Origin: Pohlia nutans
Lineage: Eukaryota > Streptophyta > Bryopsida > Bryales > Mniaceae
Direction: 5' to 3'
Assembly: GCA_022496805.1 (NCBI GenBank)
Contig: CM040092.1
Location: 13,162,113-13,226,112 of the forward strand
DNA: 64,000 bases
Shown here: in pieces, positions 33,613 through 44,722 of the stretch
Position numbering within the stretch: the stretch's first letter is position 1
How the letters are laid out: the number at the start of each line of letters is the position of its first letter
Position numbers and translations under genes: made by a program
Notes under the pieces: generated by a model
The model's input: only the letters and a program-made list of their open reading frames with translations
Databases searched by the model: none
Told to the model about the DNA's origin: nothing

Positions 33613-36435
33613 GGTCTACAACTTCCCACTTTGAATGATTGCATACGAAATCATTATAAATAGTGATAAAAGTTTGATCTCAAGAGAGTTTGGCTCTTGT
33701 AGCGTCTATCCAGTAAGCTTCTAAAGTGATCTCCCAATGAAAGCACACTCTGGTTAAGATGCTTAACCCCTAAAGGACCAAGAAGCCCAAATTGGGCCTC
33801 TGTTTTTTTTTTTTTTAGCAATTTTGAGTAGTTCCTGTGTGACTTCATTTTGTTCACATTTCTTTTTTTTTTACCAACTGATTCCAGTTATATAAAAATC
33901 TGGTCCTATCTGAATTATATTTTTCACGATACAATCGATTGAATTTGTCATTTCAAAACAATGAATACTTGGTCCTTTAAGGGTTAAAGTGACACAAATA
34001 GTAACCTTATCTCCAAACAGGAAAGGACGAGATGGTTTACCAGCAGGGCATAAGCAACAGAGAGGACGAATGTCACCATAGCCAGAAGTCGATCTGAAAT
34101 AACCTCCACCAGCACTGTGGACAGCAAGTTCCGCTTCAAGAGGTTGTATGTCATGACGGCAGATGCGTAGAAGCTCTCTCCAGTGATGGCTGCAAAGTTG
34201 GAAGTGAACCTCGTGAAGAACTCCACAGCTTCCAGAACCCACTGCAGACAAGCACGCACGAATATCGCCAGTGCGCCTTCTCGGCCTCGTTCGTTGTCTG
34301 CTTTGTTCAATGCTCCCCGAATCACTCGCACAATTGCAACCACCAGACCAGCAAAGCAGGCTGTTCCAAATGAGGGCCCAAACGCCACACTGCACCACAA
34401 CCAAAAGATGGTGAGGCCTAAAAATGACAAGAAATCTACTGACTTGTATGTGAATATTAAAACGCGCATCATAGACATGCTAATAATCGTACACTGCCAA
34501 TCACCGTGCACTTTAATGCAAATAAAATGATCAACAAGGTGCATAGTACTGTGCCAAAGGTGCACGGTAATTGGCATGTGTCTACAATACCTGTAAATAG
34601 AGCAATTGCAATCATTAAAAATCAACAGCTGCTAATCAACACTAAAAATAACCCCAACAGAGAATACTTGTCACATCAGATATCTCATTCAGACTACAGA
34701 GCTTTCACAAACTGGTCAGAATCTCTAAAACCTCATTCTAGCTTGTGGCCTCACTCCCCAGCCCAATAACACTCTGTTTTCATAGACAACATCATATAGA
34801 GAATGTTCTCTATATGATGACACTGATCATACAGAGGCCTCCTTATATATCATGAGGAAGCCTCCCTAGGATCAGTGTGGCCATGGAGAAATTCTCTTTC
34901 CGATGTTCTTGCAACAGTCTAATGAAATATATTTCACTTTGTTTCTCATGCAGCTTTCAAAGTTGAATGAACTGACAATCAACTTCGAACCTTCGTATCT
35001 TTTATTCTATACATCCTGTGTTCCAATTGATTAAAAAATGAATCCGTAGGGGTTTAATTAGTCTAGGTTGATGCAATGTACTCCACTGATGATTAAATAC
35101 ACAAGTCAAAGGAAAAATACAACATGAAACCTAGAGTTCAGAGTCACAGGATATCACTAATGTTATAGCGACTCAATCATGTCGACAACATCAATTTTGG
35201 AATCCGGACTGTAACATCAATTTTGAAAGCCTAAATGTAGCATCAATCATGTCGACAACAAGCTCTCTCTCTCTCTTGTATTGATTGATCAAAGGTACCA
35301 GAATCAAATTGAAGTAGGAAAAGGTTACAGACCTCAAGGAGCGTCTCGTGGCATTCACAGAGGAAGAACCAGCTTGAGCAAAGTACCACTGCGCAATGGC
35401 GCCACTGATGGTGAAGACCTGAATTTGGGCCATGATCATGGCAGACCACAGGACAGCAAATCCTGACAAGTACTCATAATATTGCACCCAAGCAGCAGGC
35501 TCCCAAACACAACACGGTGTATCAGTGCCGCGCGCACACTGTCTGGTAGGATGATCCACCAACTCCGGGTTCACCACCAGCTCCCCATTCGTATAAGCAT
35601 ATCCCATGAAAGCCACAAACGGCACACAGAACAGAACGAGCCCTAGTGACAAACTCGGCAGCGCAACCAGAAGCACCAAATTGTGGTGCAAAGCCTCAGA
35701 AGATGTCTTCACCACGCGAATCGTAAGCTCAATACGATCCCAGTTGGAGTAAATCACATACACCATGAGTCCACACGTGAGCAAGATGATCCCAAACAAA
35801 GCATACTGCCCTGTGGAATCAAATTCAGTTCGGCACTCGATGTTGCGTTGACAGAGAATGAACCAAGTCAGATTCAAAGCTATGGGGAGCAACACTATGA
35901 ACGGCAACGTGGCATATACGAGCTCCTTTGTGTACACTCGAAGCAGGTACAACACTCCTATAGCCAATGGACCACTCAAAGCTAGAGTTAACCCCAGTGT
36001 GACCCATATAGGTGTAGCAGAAGGTGCTGTGCTTTGTATATTTTTTACCAATATACGAGGCAGAAGGATGTGCATAGCTGACATAGCTGACAAAGGCTTG
36101 TTTTCTGGAATGGAGCAACCGCGAGTAGGATCATAATGTGCAGACTCAATGTATTGGTAGTCAGGGTTGGATTTAACCACTCCATAGATGCCAAAGGATG
36201 CTGATATGAGGATGAGGAGAAGAAAGATAATGGTGAAAATAAGGTCCTGGTAAGGCCTGATGCCCACATTGTAGCCAAATACTGTGGATCCATCTTGAGA
36301 GGAAGGCAGAGAAACCACTGTGTCTGGTTGGATTTGGTAACCCCTTCCTACAAGCTCATCTTTATCTAGTAATGGTTCTTCTATTTTCTCACTTTCGATG
36401 TCGTCGTACCTGGATGTCCCTCCTTCAAGTCCCAT
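32885..36435 (-). CDS. choline-transporter-like (CTL/PNS1) membrane protein, 3 exons
   Basis: Exons read from high to low: 36,435-35,333, 34,389-34,041 and 33,136-32,885. All introns are GT-AG (donors GTCTGT and GTAAAC; acceptors GTGCAG and TTGGCAG). The phases fit exactly and give 567 codons. I start at MGLEGG; an earlier in-frame Met adds 16 residues and looks less likely. The N-terminus is cytosolic with an acidic dileucine (EEPLL), a known type of endomembrane sorting signal. Then follow about ten hydrophobic segments, a luminal loop with several Cys, and the family's WSAMIMAQIQVFTISGAIAQ-WYFA block. VAFGPSFGTACFAG and the C-terminal YICYAMDKDQG also fit PF04515. The family moves choline or related solutes, and plant members act at the plasma membrane or trans-Golgi; the substrate here is inferred. 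Intron 2 carries two MITEs. Confidence 0.9.
33193..33427. mobile_element. Stowaway MITE in CTL intron 2
   Basis: Canonical ends CTCCCTCTGTCCGGAAATAA and TTATTTCCGGATAGAGGGAG with TA on both sides (33,191-33,192 and 33,428-33,429), 235 bp. Stowaway elements are Tc1/mariner-type MITEs. Confidence 0.93.
33767..33983 (-). mobile_element. TTAA-6 element in CTL intron 2
   Basis: 217 bp with TTAA on both sides (33,763-33,766 and 33,984-33,987). Inverted ends are CCCCTAAAGGACCAAG and CTTGGTCCTTTAAGGG. The hairpin GCCCAA-a-TTGGGC (33,785-33,797) starts 18 bp inside the left end. Confidence 0.9.
34791..34818. repeat. 28-nt palindrome in CTL intron 1
   Basis: ATCATATAGAGAA, a two-base loop, then its exact inverse. 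It can form a cruciform or RNA hairpin. No larger element around it was recognised. Confidence 0.9.
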
Positions 36436-37408
36436 TCTAGCTCCTTTTCCAATCAGTCTGGAAAGAATAATACACAAAGTCAATCAACAAGCATGTGTCT
36501 CCACACCCCATTAGAAATGTAGAACTCTCATCCATATACAATTTTTTAGTATACTGATTCAAACATTCAATGCCCCTACACTCAATCCTCTCTAATGGCA
36601 TTACCTCAGGAGATTCTATTAGCTCTCTCATACATGTTCACAACTGATTTGGGGAATGGGGATATACAGAGAATGTGGCATTACAGAGTATGTTATTAGA
36701 GAGGATTGAGTGTACCTTTATAACCACATGTTAAAACTCTACTGAACATAAGAAATTCATTCTTTGGAATGATGGACACATGTGGACACCATTCATTGCT
36801 TAATCTCTGAGACAATAAATATGTCAAGGCAAGCTACAAAACGGAAATCTGTGCCCTAAAAGTCCATGTATGAGCACCTGTCACTCAAAAACAAACCCAC
36901 TACAATTCAGATGTCACCAACATCTTGCGACAGTGAAAAGAAAAGCCCTCAAACAGATCCTCTGAAAAAACGGAAGAAATACTAGTGTGGCTCAGCCCTA
37001 AAATTTTCAATTCTCTAGTCCATATAGTGCAATCAATGAAACCAGAATGTCTACGGAACAAATAACCTAAATGCTTATGGCACCACAAAACCCCAAGACA
37101 GTTTGCTGTTCCACATATATCCCAACAACCAAACACAACGTTCACTTTAAAGGAGAGAAAAGGGAGCCATTTCACATTAAACCGAAAAGAGAAACCCAGT
37201 TGTTTCAGAAGCGCACCACGAACCCTAAACTGAAACAGAACCGTCAATGCAATGCAGTGAATCAAAATCAGGCCGAAAAAAGAAAAATCACTTCAAAGTG
37301 TAAAGTACAAACCAGAAAGAAGAGACGAACTGCAAAACTCAATGGAACGAAAGCACTTCGGATTGGTGTCTAATCAAACATTTGCTGAGCTCTTGCAAGC
37401 CTCTTGAG
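36436..37408 (-). other. upstream region of the CTL gene
   Basis: It should contain the 5' leader and promoter. No confident TATA box, start site or leader intron could be fixed by eye, and no other gene is visible on either strand. Confidence 0.4.
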
Positions 37409-37615
37409 CTCCATACTTCCAGTACAAGTGTTCTTCTCTGTCAATCGGATAGATTTGTCATCACCCTCACCGGGTATCAACCCATGCCGGTTATCATCTT
37501 CAGAAGTACGACCTCTGGCTGGAGCTCCATACTTCCGTCAATCGGATAGATTTGCCATCACCCTCGCCGGGTATCAACCCATCCCAGTTATCAGCTTCAG
37601 AAGGAATATCTCAGT
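37409..37615. repeat. tandem duplication upstream of CTL
   Basis: Two units starting CTCCATACTTCC (37,409 and 37,525) share GTCAATCGGATAGATTTG and CCGGGTATCAACCCAT. The first carries about 18 extra bases. Confidence 0.85.
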
Positions 37616-37619
37616 GAGT

Positions 37620-38229
37620 CAGCGGGATACCATCGTGGATACCCTTCAATCTTCTCTCTCTGCTTGACTAAGTCCACTACGTTATCCGGGTACAGTCCAG
37701 TGTATCACACGGTTCTCACTGAACTAGAGTCGTTACGTGAAGTATTGGATCTCAAACGGGTATTTAGAATGAATTAACAGAGTTTTCCACAAACTCAATG
37801 CCACTTACAGCCTCAGTTTTATTGAAATTTTGGGAAATGTAAATTGAGTGCGGTTCATAATTAGCAAAAAACAAAGCATGCACCGGATGAGCCAATGGTA
37901 GAGACAGAAGCATTGATTTGAATTTAGCAGAAGCAAGAAACTAATTTGGGGATTTGGCAACAAGCAAAGCGTTGATTTGGATTTGGCAACGAGCTAATTC
38001 GGGGACATCATTGGGGCTCCCTGAATTAACTCAAATTTGTTGGATCAAGAAAACTGAGGGTCTAAAGTTTTTGGGCATCGTTTTTGGAGCCTTGAAACTT
38101 CACACCTCTAGTTTTTTTGAAAGCAACTGACATGTCTACTTTTATTGAGTTCTCAACCATAGTTTTCACAAACTTTGGTCGAGTCACCCCTCTTTTACAG
38201 ACTTTGCAGATAACTCTAATATCAAAGGT
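37620..38229. other. intergenic, nothing recognised
   Basis: A short GATTTGG-CAACAAGCAAAGC sub-repeat occurs near 37,940-37,995. No gene or element terminus was found. Confidence 0.5.
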
Positions 38230-38233
38230 TTAA

Positions 38234-39042
38234 CCCCTAAAGGTCCCTAGCTTTTTTGGGCTTAAAATCATCATCGCTTTTTATGTGTTATAGGTCTAAA
38301 TGTAAGTGAGGTATAGAAATCTCAACCGTACAATCTTGTAACATACATGTTGTAGATCATGTGGATCAATTTTGGGGTCATTTGGCCATATAGATTGCAA
38401 GATCATAGTGTTTTAGTGCTAAAAAAGGATGCTGAAATTTTCCAAGCAACACAGTTAGAGGTGAAATTCGTTTTCAAAATTACTCAAATGAAAAAACGTT
38501 GAACTAAAAAGTTGTTCAAAATCATCATATAAACACATTAGTACCAAAAAAGCCTCATGAAAAAAATTTAATGTGCCCTAAAATGGCCTTGCAATGTCAA
38601 AAAGTAGCCCGAAAAGTGACCCATTTGAACCAAAAAGCAAAAAGTGTCCAAACTAGACCTGTGCACTAAAATGACTCCCAAACATTCATAACAACATGGA
38701 TTGACCTGAAAATTTTACCATGATAACTAGACTTCAAGGGGAATTCAACCCAACAAGTTTTATTGAAAACGGACTTGGGATGAAAGAGATACAAGCCCCC
38801 GAAGTTACTGCCATCAAAATTCACAGAACTGTCCAAAAACAAGATACCTACTTTCAAATGATCACCAAAAATTCAATTCATCTCTGATTGATCTCAAATT
38901 TTTACCACACATTCCATACATCATGCGGGGAGTTTTTTCAAAATTTCAGCAAAATCGGACACGTTTTGCAAAAGTTACAGCTCTTCGAAGGTGACTGTAC
39001 CCCCAAAAACGTCCATAATATGGACGCCGGGACGCTTAGGGG
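38234..39042 (+). mobile_element. TTAA-2 element, 809 bp
   Basis: TTAA on both sides (38,230-38,233 and 39,043-39,046). Ends are CCCCTAAAGGTCC and GGGACGCTTAGGGG. The palindrome GTCCATA-a-TATGGAC (39,011-39,025) ends 17 bp before the right terminus. The interior is AT-rich and has no homologue elsewhere in the window. Confidence 0.85.
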
Positions 39043-39046
39043 TTAA

Positions 39047-40004
39047 TGTTAGAAAGATGCCAAGTCTAACACTGGTATAGTCCTTCTTGTATAAGATAGT
39101 TTCTTCATTCCTGTGACTTTCAGCTGTTGTTGATTGTATTTAGAAGATTAAAAATTGTAGAACTTGTTTTCATTTTAAAAAGAATTTCAACTCAATAAAA
39201 TATGTAATATTCAAATGGTGTATGAATAAGTTATGAAATTTTGAAATTTTGTTTATAGCTTATGACTTTGTGACTCTTCAATTATTATACATTTACTCAA
39301 CGTTAGATTCGAATCTAGTTTACCCATAGGAATGAGGATACTATCTTATATGTTATATTGACACCTATAAATGTTAATGAATGAATTAAATCAACAATAT
39401 TCGCATTTTCGATGAATAGAATAGGAAAAAATAATATATTTTTTGAATACTAGCAATAACTATTATATATTCAACCTTTCAAAAAATGAAAAATCTTGGA
39501 TTTTTAGTCTAGGTGAACTATTGCTTTAGAATTAGTAAAAAAATTGCTATGAATTTTCATATTTTATATATTCAAAATTTTACTTCCCTTATTGTCCAAA
39601 ATAATTTTAGATTCTTGTGGTTGTTTTTTAAGATTCATCATTGGAATCTAATTTTTTTTTTTTAAGAAATTTAATCATAGGATCTTGTATGTAAAGGTCT
39701 TATCTATCATCATAAAGATTTCAACTTGTTTTACTACACAAATTGGGTGTAAAGTATAAATGAATGTTGCATTTGACAATTTCTAGCTGTCAAAAAAGGT
39801 GGGCAAGATGCTTTTAAAGGTCAATATCTTTTGCTAATTTTTTTGAAATGCTTGCCTCTTTGAGCTAAGTTTAACCATTCAAAAGGTATTCAAATTGAAC
39901 AAGTACACAATTTTATTTTATTTTAAATGTAAAGTTTAGCTAATTTTTCAATGCCTTGTAATGTAAGGTTGTTAGTCCTTGAAGGCCAACAACTTCTTTG
40001 TAAT
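39047..40004. other. AT-rich intergenic, nothing recognised
   Basis: No gene, RNA or repeat terminus seen. Confidence 0.5.
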
Positions 40005-40008
40005 TTAA

Positions 40009-41048
40009 CCCTTAAACGCCTGATTAACCCTTTAACGTTCCAGTTCATCACTGTTTTCAAAGATTCGTTATAAAATGTTTGATGAAAACCAAAAATGGAG
40101 TTGATGTACAAAACAAAGTTGTAAATGTCAATGTGAAGATCACATCTATACAGTTGAATTTATCATATATTTTTTAAATATTTTTTAATTAATTTTGCAA
40201 GGTTTTCTCTTGAAATTCGATTAAAAATCATGAATTAACGATTTTTTTAAAAAAAAATTGTAATGAAATTGGAAGAACATGCACTACGAGATGGTATGGT
40301 ATCCATTATTTGATTCTACTTATTTTGGAAAATCATCTTCAAGGTCTCACTTTTTGAACTAAGAATGAAACTTGACATAAACCACTTCTGTTGTTTTTCC
40401 AAAAACCACAATAACCTATTTTGAAGATCCAAACTGTACAAAGGATAATCAACTTGCACAAGAACCATGAGAACTTTTGGTGGATGAAAACTGTTCAATT
40501 CGAATGGAATTCGAACAGATTGAATACACTATGTTCGTCATCCACTATGTGGACGCAGGCGCCTCAAAGGGTTAAACGTCAAAGTAAGCCCCATGGGCTT
40601 AGTTATGAAAGAATAATGGGGAAAAAAGAAAAAATTCTCAATCAAAATTGAAATGGATTGGTGCTTTGGAGAACTGCTGAAGAAGCGAGGTTAGATTCTG
40701 AAGTTGCGCCAGATTTGGAATATTGTGGAAGAAATGCCAATCATGTGACTGAATTGGGGGGACGGGAGGAGGTTTGGACAGTTCGGGCGTAGGAGAAAGA
40801 GCTTGGGATCTGCATACAATACTTGGCAGTTGGTTGCTTTTCGAATTCAGAGTTTGAGAAGAGTTGATTTCTCCAATAAATTTGTCCACTCTAAAGGTCT
40901 GACTCAAGTGTTTGGTCCAATGGGGGGCTTGCAAGGCTGGTTATTGGCAAAGTTTTTAAATTTGTTGGCCTCCTGGCCTCAGTAAATAGTGCCCGAGATT
41001 TTTTATTTTCCCAAGTTGCTTCAAATGGAGCCTCTTGACGTTTAAGGG
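40009..41048 (-). mobile_element. TTAA-5 element interrupted by TTAA-3
   Basis: Outer ends are TTAA + CCCTTAAACG (TTAA 40,005-40,008) and TTGACGTTTAAGGG + TTAA (41,049-41,052). Near its left end it is split by the TTAA-3 copy at 40,028-40,571. Beyond that it resumes ACGTCAAAGTAAGCCCCATG, matching the copy at 22,180, with the GCCCCATGGGC hairpin. Confidence 0.75.
40028..40571 (+). mobile_element. TTAA-3 element, uninterrupted copy
   Basis: 544 bp, TTAA on both sides (40,024-40,027 and 40,572-40,575). Ends are CCCTTTAACGTTCC and GGCGCCTCAAAGGG. The TTATAAAATG box lies 40 bp in (40,068-40,077). The hairpin TCCAC-tat-GTGGA (40,541-40,553) is 18 bp from the right end. This copy shows the unbroken form of the nest at 15,394-17,478. 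Confidence 0.88.
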
Positions 41049-41180
41049 TTAAGAGAGTTTGAAAAAGTCTATATAATAATTAAAACTCAAAATAAAACTT
41101 GTCAATTGTCAATATTTATGATCCATTGTTTCTCCCATTCAAATATTTAAATTAGACAACCTTGTGATTTGTGCATTTAA

Positions 41181-41695
41181 CCCTTAACTGCCAAAGCGTT
41201 CATTTTTTGAACGATGTACAGATTTCATCCATGTTTTCTCATTTGTCATGAACTTTTTGTAGTGTGGATTTTTCACTATAGATTTTATGGGAAGTTAGTT
41301 TCATGCATGTGTAAACTGATTAGAAAGGGGAATGATTTGTGAATTTTTTAGGTCTCATTTCATGTTGCAGTGATTCACCAAAAATTTCTAAGATTTAAGT
41401 TCAAAAGTGTTCAAAAGTGCTCTTAAAAAAGTCAACTCATAAAATTAAGCAACCAAAAAACCTCCAAAATATCTTATTCATAATTGAATTACAAAAGAAT
41501 TTTAAATTTTGAGTTTCAAATTTTATACAAAAATATTGGTGATTGCAATCATAGATTTGACCGTATGGATAGAATATAAAATTCATAATGTACAACTTTT
41601 TTTCATACATTAAGTTCAAAATATCCCTCTTAATTGCATTTTATAATGCATCTTTGCAAAACTGCCGAATTTAGAGAGTTGTAGGCATTTAGGGG
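41181..41695 (-). mobile_element. TTAA-1 element, copy 7 (internal deletion)
   Basis: TTAA on both sides (41,177-41,180 and 41,696-41,699). It starts CCCTTAACTGCC and ends GGCATTTAGGGG. About 55 bp are missing from the middle. The palindrome is GTTCATTTTTTGAAC: both arms differ from the usual GTCCA/TGGAC in a compensating way. Confidence 0.9.
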
Positions 41696-41924
41696 TTAAG
41701 TGCCCAAAGTAAAAAAATTGAACAAATAGAAACGACCATTGAGACAAATTGGTATGAACCCTCACCAAAATGGTCACTTTGGTCCCTTTGAGACACACAT
41801 ATCAAGAAAATCATTGCAACAAGTTCTTCATGACACATCCTTTATCACATCATGATTCACCCAAAAACAAATGAATATGCCATTTGAATAGCATCATCCT
41901 ACAAAACACACAGTAATGCATTGA

Positions 41925-43110
41925 TCACATGACTCAAATCCATGCATAATATGTAAGCTAGTATCATTGACGAGAATTTGGGCTCAAATTTGAATTTACT
42001 AAAGGCTCAAAATAGAAAAAAGAAAGGAGAGAATTTTGCAGTTGAAGTCTAGCACTCTGACACGCATCACTAAAGCACTGTCTAGTATTATTGACAAGAA
42101 TTCGACACTCAAAATGGCAGAAGGCTCAAAATGGAAAGAAAAATAGAAGAGAATTTTGCACTCTAACATGCATCACCAAAGCTGAATGAGACCACACATT
42201 GATGACGGACTCAAATCTACGGATAACATGAGCACTAATTTTATTGACAAGAATTTCGGGCTCAAAATCGCACAAGGCTCAAAATGGAAAGAAAAAACAG
42301 ATGAGAATTCTGCACTCTAAAAGCATCCACACCATATCAATGAATGAGCCCTTGACTTCGAAAACTAGATTAAATGTGCTTGTATTTAATGTTGTTTTTT
42401 CAAGGCAGGTAAGTGAGAGCCACGGAATATAAGCATGATATAGTGATAATCCAAATACCGATATGTCCCTCTTATAGCTAATTTAAGGAAGGGTTCAGTA
42501 TCCTAGATTGATGGACAATAGTGATTACTTATGTATAGTGATCGTGATTGATTCACAGACTATATAATGGGACATATAGCAATTCAAGAGTGTGGAGATG
42601 ATTACTTGTGACACCAAATTTTGGTTGTGATGATAGTGGTCAAGGGGTGAATTGAAGGGAGAAGGGTGCGGATGCTCTAACAAACATCTCCAACGCTTAA
42701 TGAGACCATGCATTGATGATGAGGCTCAAATCCATGCATAACATGAGCACTGATTTTATTGACAAGAATTTGGGGCTCAAAACCACACAAGGCTCGAGAA
42801 TTTTGCATACTAGCATGCATAACCAAAGTTGAATGAGACCACACACTGATGACGGGACTCAAATCCATGATGCATAACATGATCACTAATTTTATTGACA
42901 AAAATTTGGGGCTCAAAATCCCACAAGGCTCAAAATCGCACAAGGCTCGAGAATTTTGCACTCCAGCATGCAACACCAAAGCTGAAGGAGACCATGCATT
43001 GATGATGGGACTCAAATCCATGATGCATAACATGCGCACTAATTTTATTGATGACAATTTGGGGCTCAAAATTGCACAAGGCTCAAAATGAAGAGAAAGA
43101 GAATTTTGCA
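41925..43110. repeat. degenerate tandem repeat, unit about 120-140 bp
   Basis: Units share GACTCAAATCCATGCATAAC, GCACTAATTTTATTGACAAG, GGGGCTCAAAATC and GAGAATTTTGCACTC, with about six in total. The array is split at 42,321-42,678 by a MITE. A 155-codon minus-strand frame across the right half simply reads the repeat. Confidence 0.85.
42321..42678. mobile_element. PIF/Harbinger (Tourist-like) MITE
   Basis: Ends AAGCATCCACACC and GGTGCGGATGCTC are inverted repeats. The 3-bp TSD TAA is present on both sides (42,318-42,320 and 42,679-42,681). Inserted in the tandem repeat array. Confidence 0.8.
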
Positions 43111-43132
43111 GTGGCCGACATGCATCACCAAA

Positions 43133-43278
43133 CACTACTAGCAAAGGCGTCGCTTCTCACTCATCAGAGTGTCATAGTTCATCGCACTCACCAAGTCCTG
43201 AGCGCCTGGGCAGTGAGTGCGAAGTGGCGCTGTTTGACTCACCTACTGAGTGAAAAGCGACGCCTTCTCCTTGTAGTG
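43133..43278. mobile_element. CACTA-type MITE, 146 bp
   Basis: Ends CACTAC...AAAGGCGTCGCTT and AAGCGACGCCTTCTCC...GTAGTG. The 3-bp TSD AAA is present on both sides (43,130-43,132 and 43,279-43,281). It lies 34 bp beyond the stop codon of the SPH gene and may fall in its 3' UTR. Confidence 0.9.
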
Positions 43279-43311
43279 AAAGCGGAATGAGACGGAGCAT
43301 TGATGAGAGAG

Positions 43312-43764
43312 CTAGGGAGCTAGGGCGGGAGCTAGCGAGGGAGCTAGGGAGCTCGGGAGCTTGGAGCCTCCAAGCCATGGATGATAGAGAGTGGGAGCTT
43401 TCCCATTTTCGGCGAGATAAAAGCCTTGGCGGCCGACGCGCCACACGCAATGCACGCACGGCCGAAAGGGCACGGGAGTGACGGTATCGTCGTCCACCCA
43501 CACCACAAACAGCTGCACTTTGCGTCCCCACTGGAAGCCGCAGGTGTAGCGGGTGGTACCCCAGATGCTGGGCATGAATCCCCACCCAAAGTGCTCGCCA
43601 TAATTGAGCTCCTTCTCGGGGAACTTGCCGCAGTCCACTTCAAGGATCTCCCCTTTGTCTATGAAGTTGTAGATGTTCACGCTCGCTGGGCTGCTGCTCA
43701 TGCATGACAACTCCATAGCCAGCATCCACACTGCAACGACAATAATCGCGTACCACCTTGCCAT
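43312..43764 (-). CDS. S-protein homolog (self-incompatibility S1/SPH family), secreted
   Basis: A single-exon frame of 150 codons. Residues 1-28 form a signal peptide (hydrophobic YAIIVVAVWMLAMEL). The mature part fits the plant self-incompatibility S1 family (PF05938): VNIYNFIDKGEILEVDC, then HFGWGF, TTRYTCGFQWG, FVVWVDD and a closing PCVHCVWRVGRQGFYLAENG. The conserved cysteines of this small beta-sandwich fold are present. Poppy S1 acts as a female self-incompatibility determinant; most SPH proteins have no known role. The C-terminus ends in an unusual LAPSLAPALAP repeat encoded by a GAGCTAGGGA-type tandem run (about 43,312-43,350), so the original stop may have been lost. The start at 43,764 is the one that gives the signal peptide. 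Confidence 0.85.
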   Translation of the reverse strand: MARWYAIIVVAVWMLAMELSCMSSSPASVNIYNFIDKGEILEVDCGKFPEKELNYGEHFGWGFMPSIWGTTRYTCGFQWGRKVQLFVVWVDDDTVTPVPFRPCVHCVWRVGRQGFYLAENGKAPTLYHPWLGGSKLPSSLAPSLAPALAP

Positions 43765-43983
43765 GTTGTGCTCAAAATTGGAAAAGCCATTCCATATTGT
43801 CCAGTTTTGAAAGAGGTTGTGTGCATGTCAATCAACAGGAGCCCTCTGCATCTAGCGTCTAGCATATTCCAAGTACGGTGGGTGTCCCTATGACTGCACG
43901 TACACCAGCCAAAAAAAATCTGGCGAATCCATAGAAGAAAATCAACCACTGTTTGAATTGGTTCTCTGCGTTAATTTTAATTG

Positions 43984-44376
43984 CTAAAGGACGAAAGATT
44001 CATGGTTTTAACCCCTAAGCTCCCAAGAGACCGTTTTTTGGTCGCTACATGTTTTTAACGGGCTGCCCAAAATCAAAAAATAAAATAAATTTTAAAATAC
44101 TACATCACGTCTACTTTTCAACGCAACTTGGAAGGCAGATCTATGTTTTGTTCAATACCCCTCGAGCTTTCAGGGGTTAAAATGACAAATGCTAAATATA
44201 TTATATTATTGGAAATATATTTATGGTGATATATTATTTAGATGGGACCATATTTTATATCACCGGAATCAGTGAAGAACATCGCATGTATTTGTCAAAA
44301 AACAAAAGGAAGTCTACGCATGACTTACTTAAAATTGCTAAAAAAAATGTGAGGCCTATTTTGGGCTTCTTTGTCC
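43984..44376 (+). mobile_element. decayed TTAA-6 element split by TTAA-4
   Basis: CTAAAGGACGAAAGATTCATGG, AATGACAAATGCTAAAT, GGACCATATTTTATATCACC-GGAATCAGT and GGGCTTCTTTGTCC follow the 33,767 element in inverse order. The TTAA-4 element sits at a TTAA after CATGGTT. The outer termini are no longer intact. Confidence 0.65.
44012..44176 (-). mobile_element. TTAA-4 element, 165 bp
   Basis: TTAA on both sides (44,008-44,011 and 44,177-44,180). Ends are CCCCTAAGCTCCC and GAGCTTTCAGGGG. The hairpin GACC-gtttttt-GGTC (44,029-44,043) starts 17 bp inside the left end. It is the shortest family member in the window. Confidence 0.85.
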
Positions 44377-44637
44377 ATATGCATTAACGAAATTATATTA
44401 GTTTCAACGTGATTTGTATTAGTTTTAACGTAGATTTAACACAAAGCCATTTCTGAAAATGGTTGGTTTTCTTCTAGTGATATTTCAGCATAATCTTACG
44501 TGACTTTGATAGTGGCTACTTTTACACTAGAAAATGGGTGAAAAGTGGATGAAATCACCAAAGTCCTCTCAAGAAAATTCTAAAATCGTCAATATTTTGG
44601 GTGAAAGTGCCTTACAATAGATAATGTTGTAGACGAA

Positions 44638-44640
<3 letters not shown>

Positions 44641-44722
<82 letters not shown>
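44641..44722. repeat. (AT)n(GT)n microsatellite
   Basis: About 32 AT dinucleotides (44,641-44,704) followed by about nine GT units. Confidence 0.98.

Noticed and set aside
34183..34530. 115-codon plus-strand frame
   Set aside because: It is the reverse of CTL exon 2, whose minus-strand translation matches PF04515 and has correct splice sites.
42677..43144. 155-codon minus frame with SPKFLSIKLVIMLCIMDLSP repeats
   Set aside because: It translates the degenerate minisatellite. Unit-to-unit changes do not favour protein conservation.
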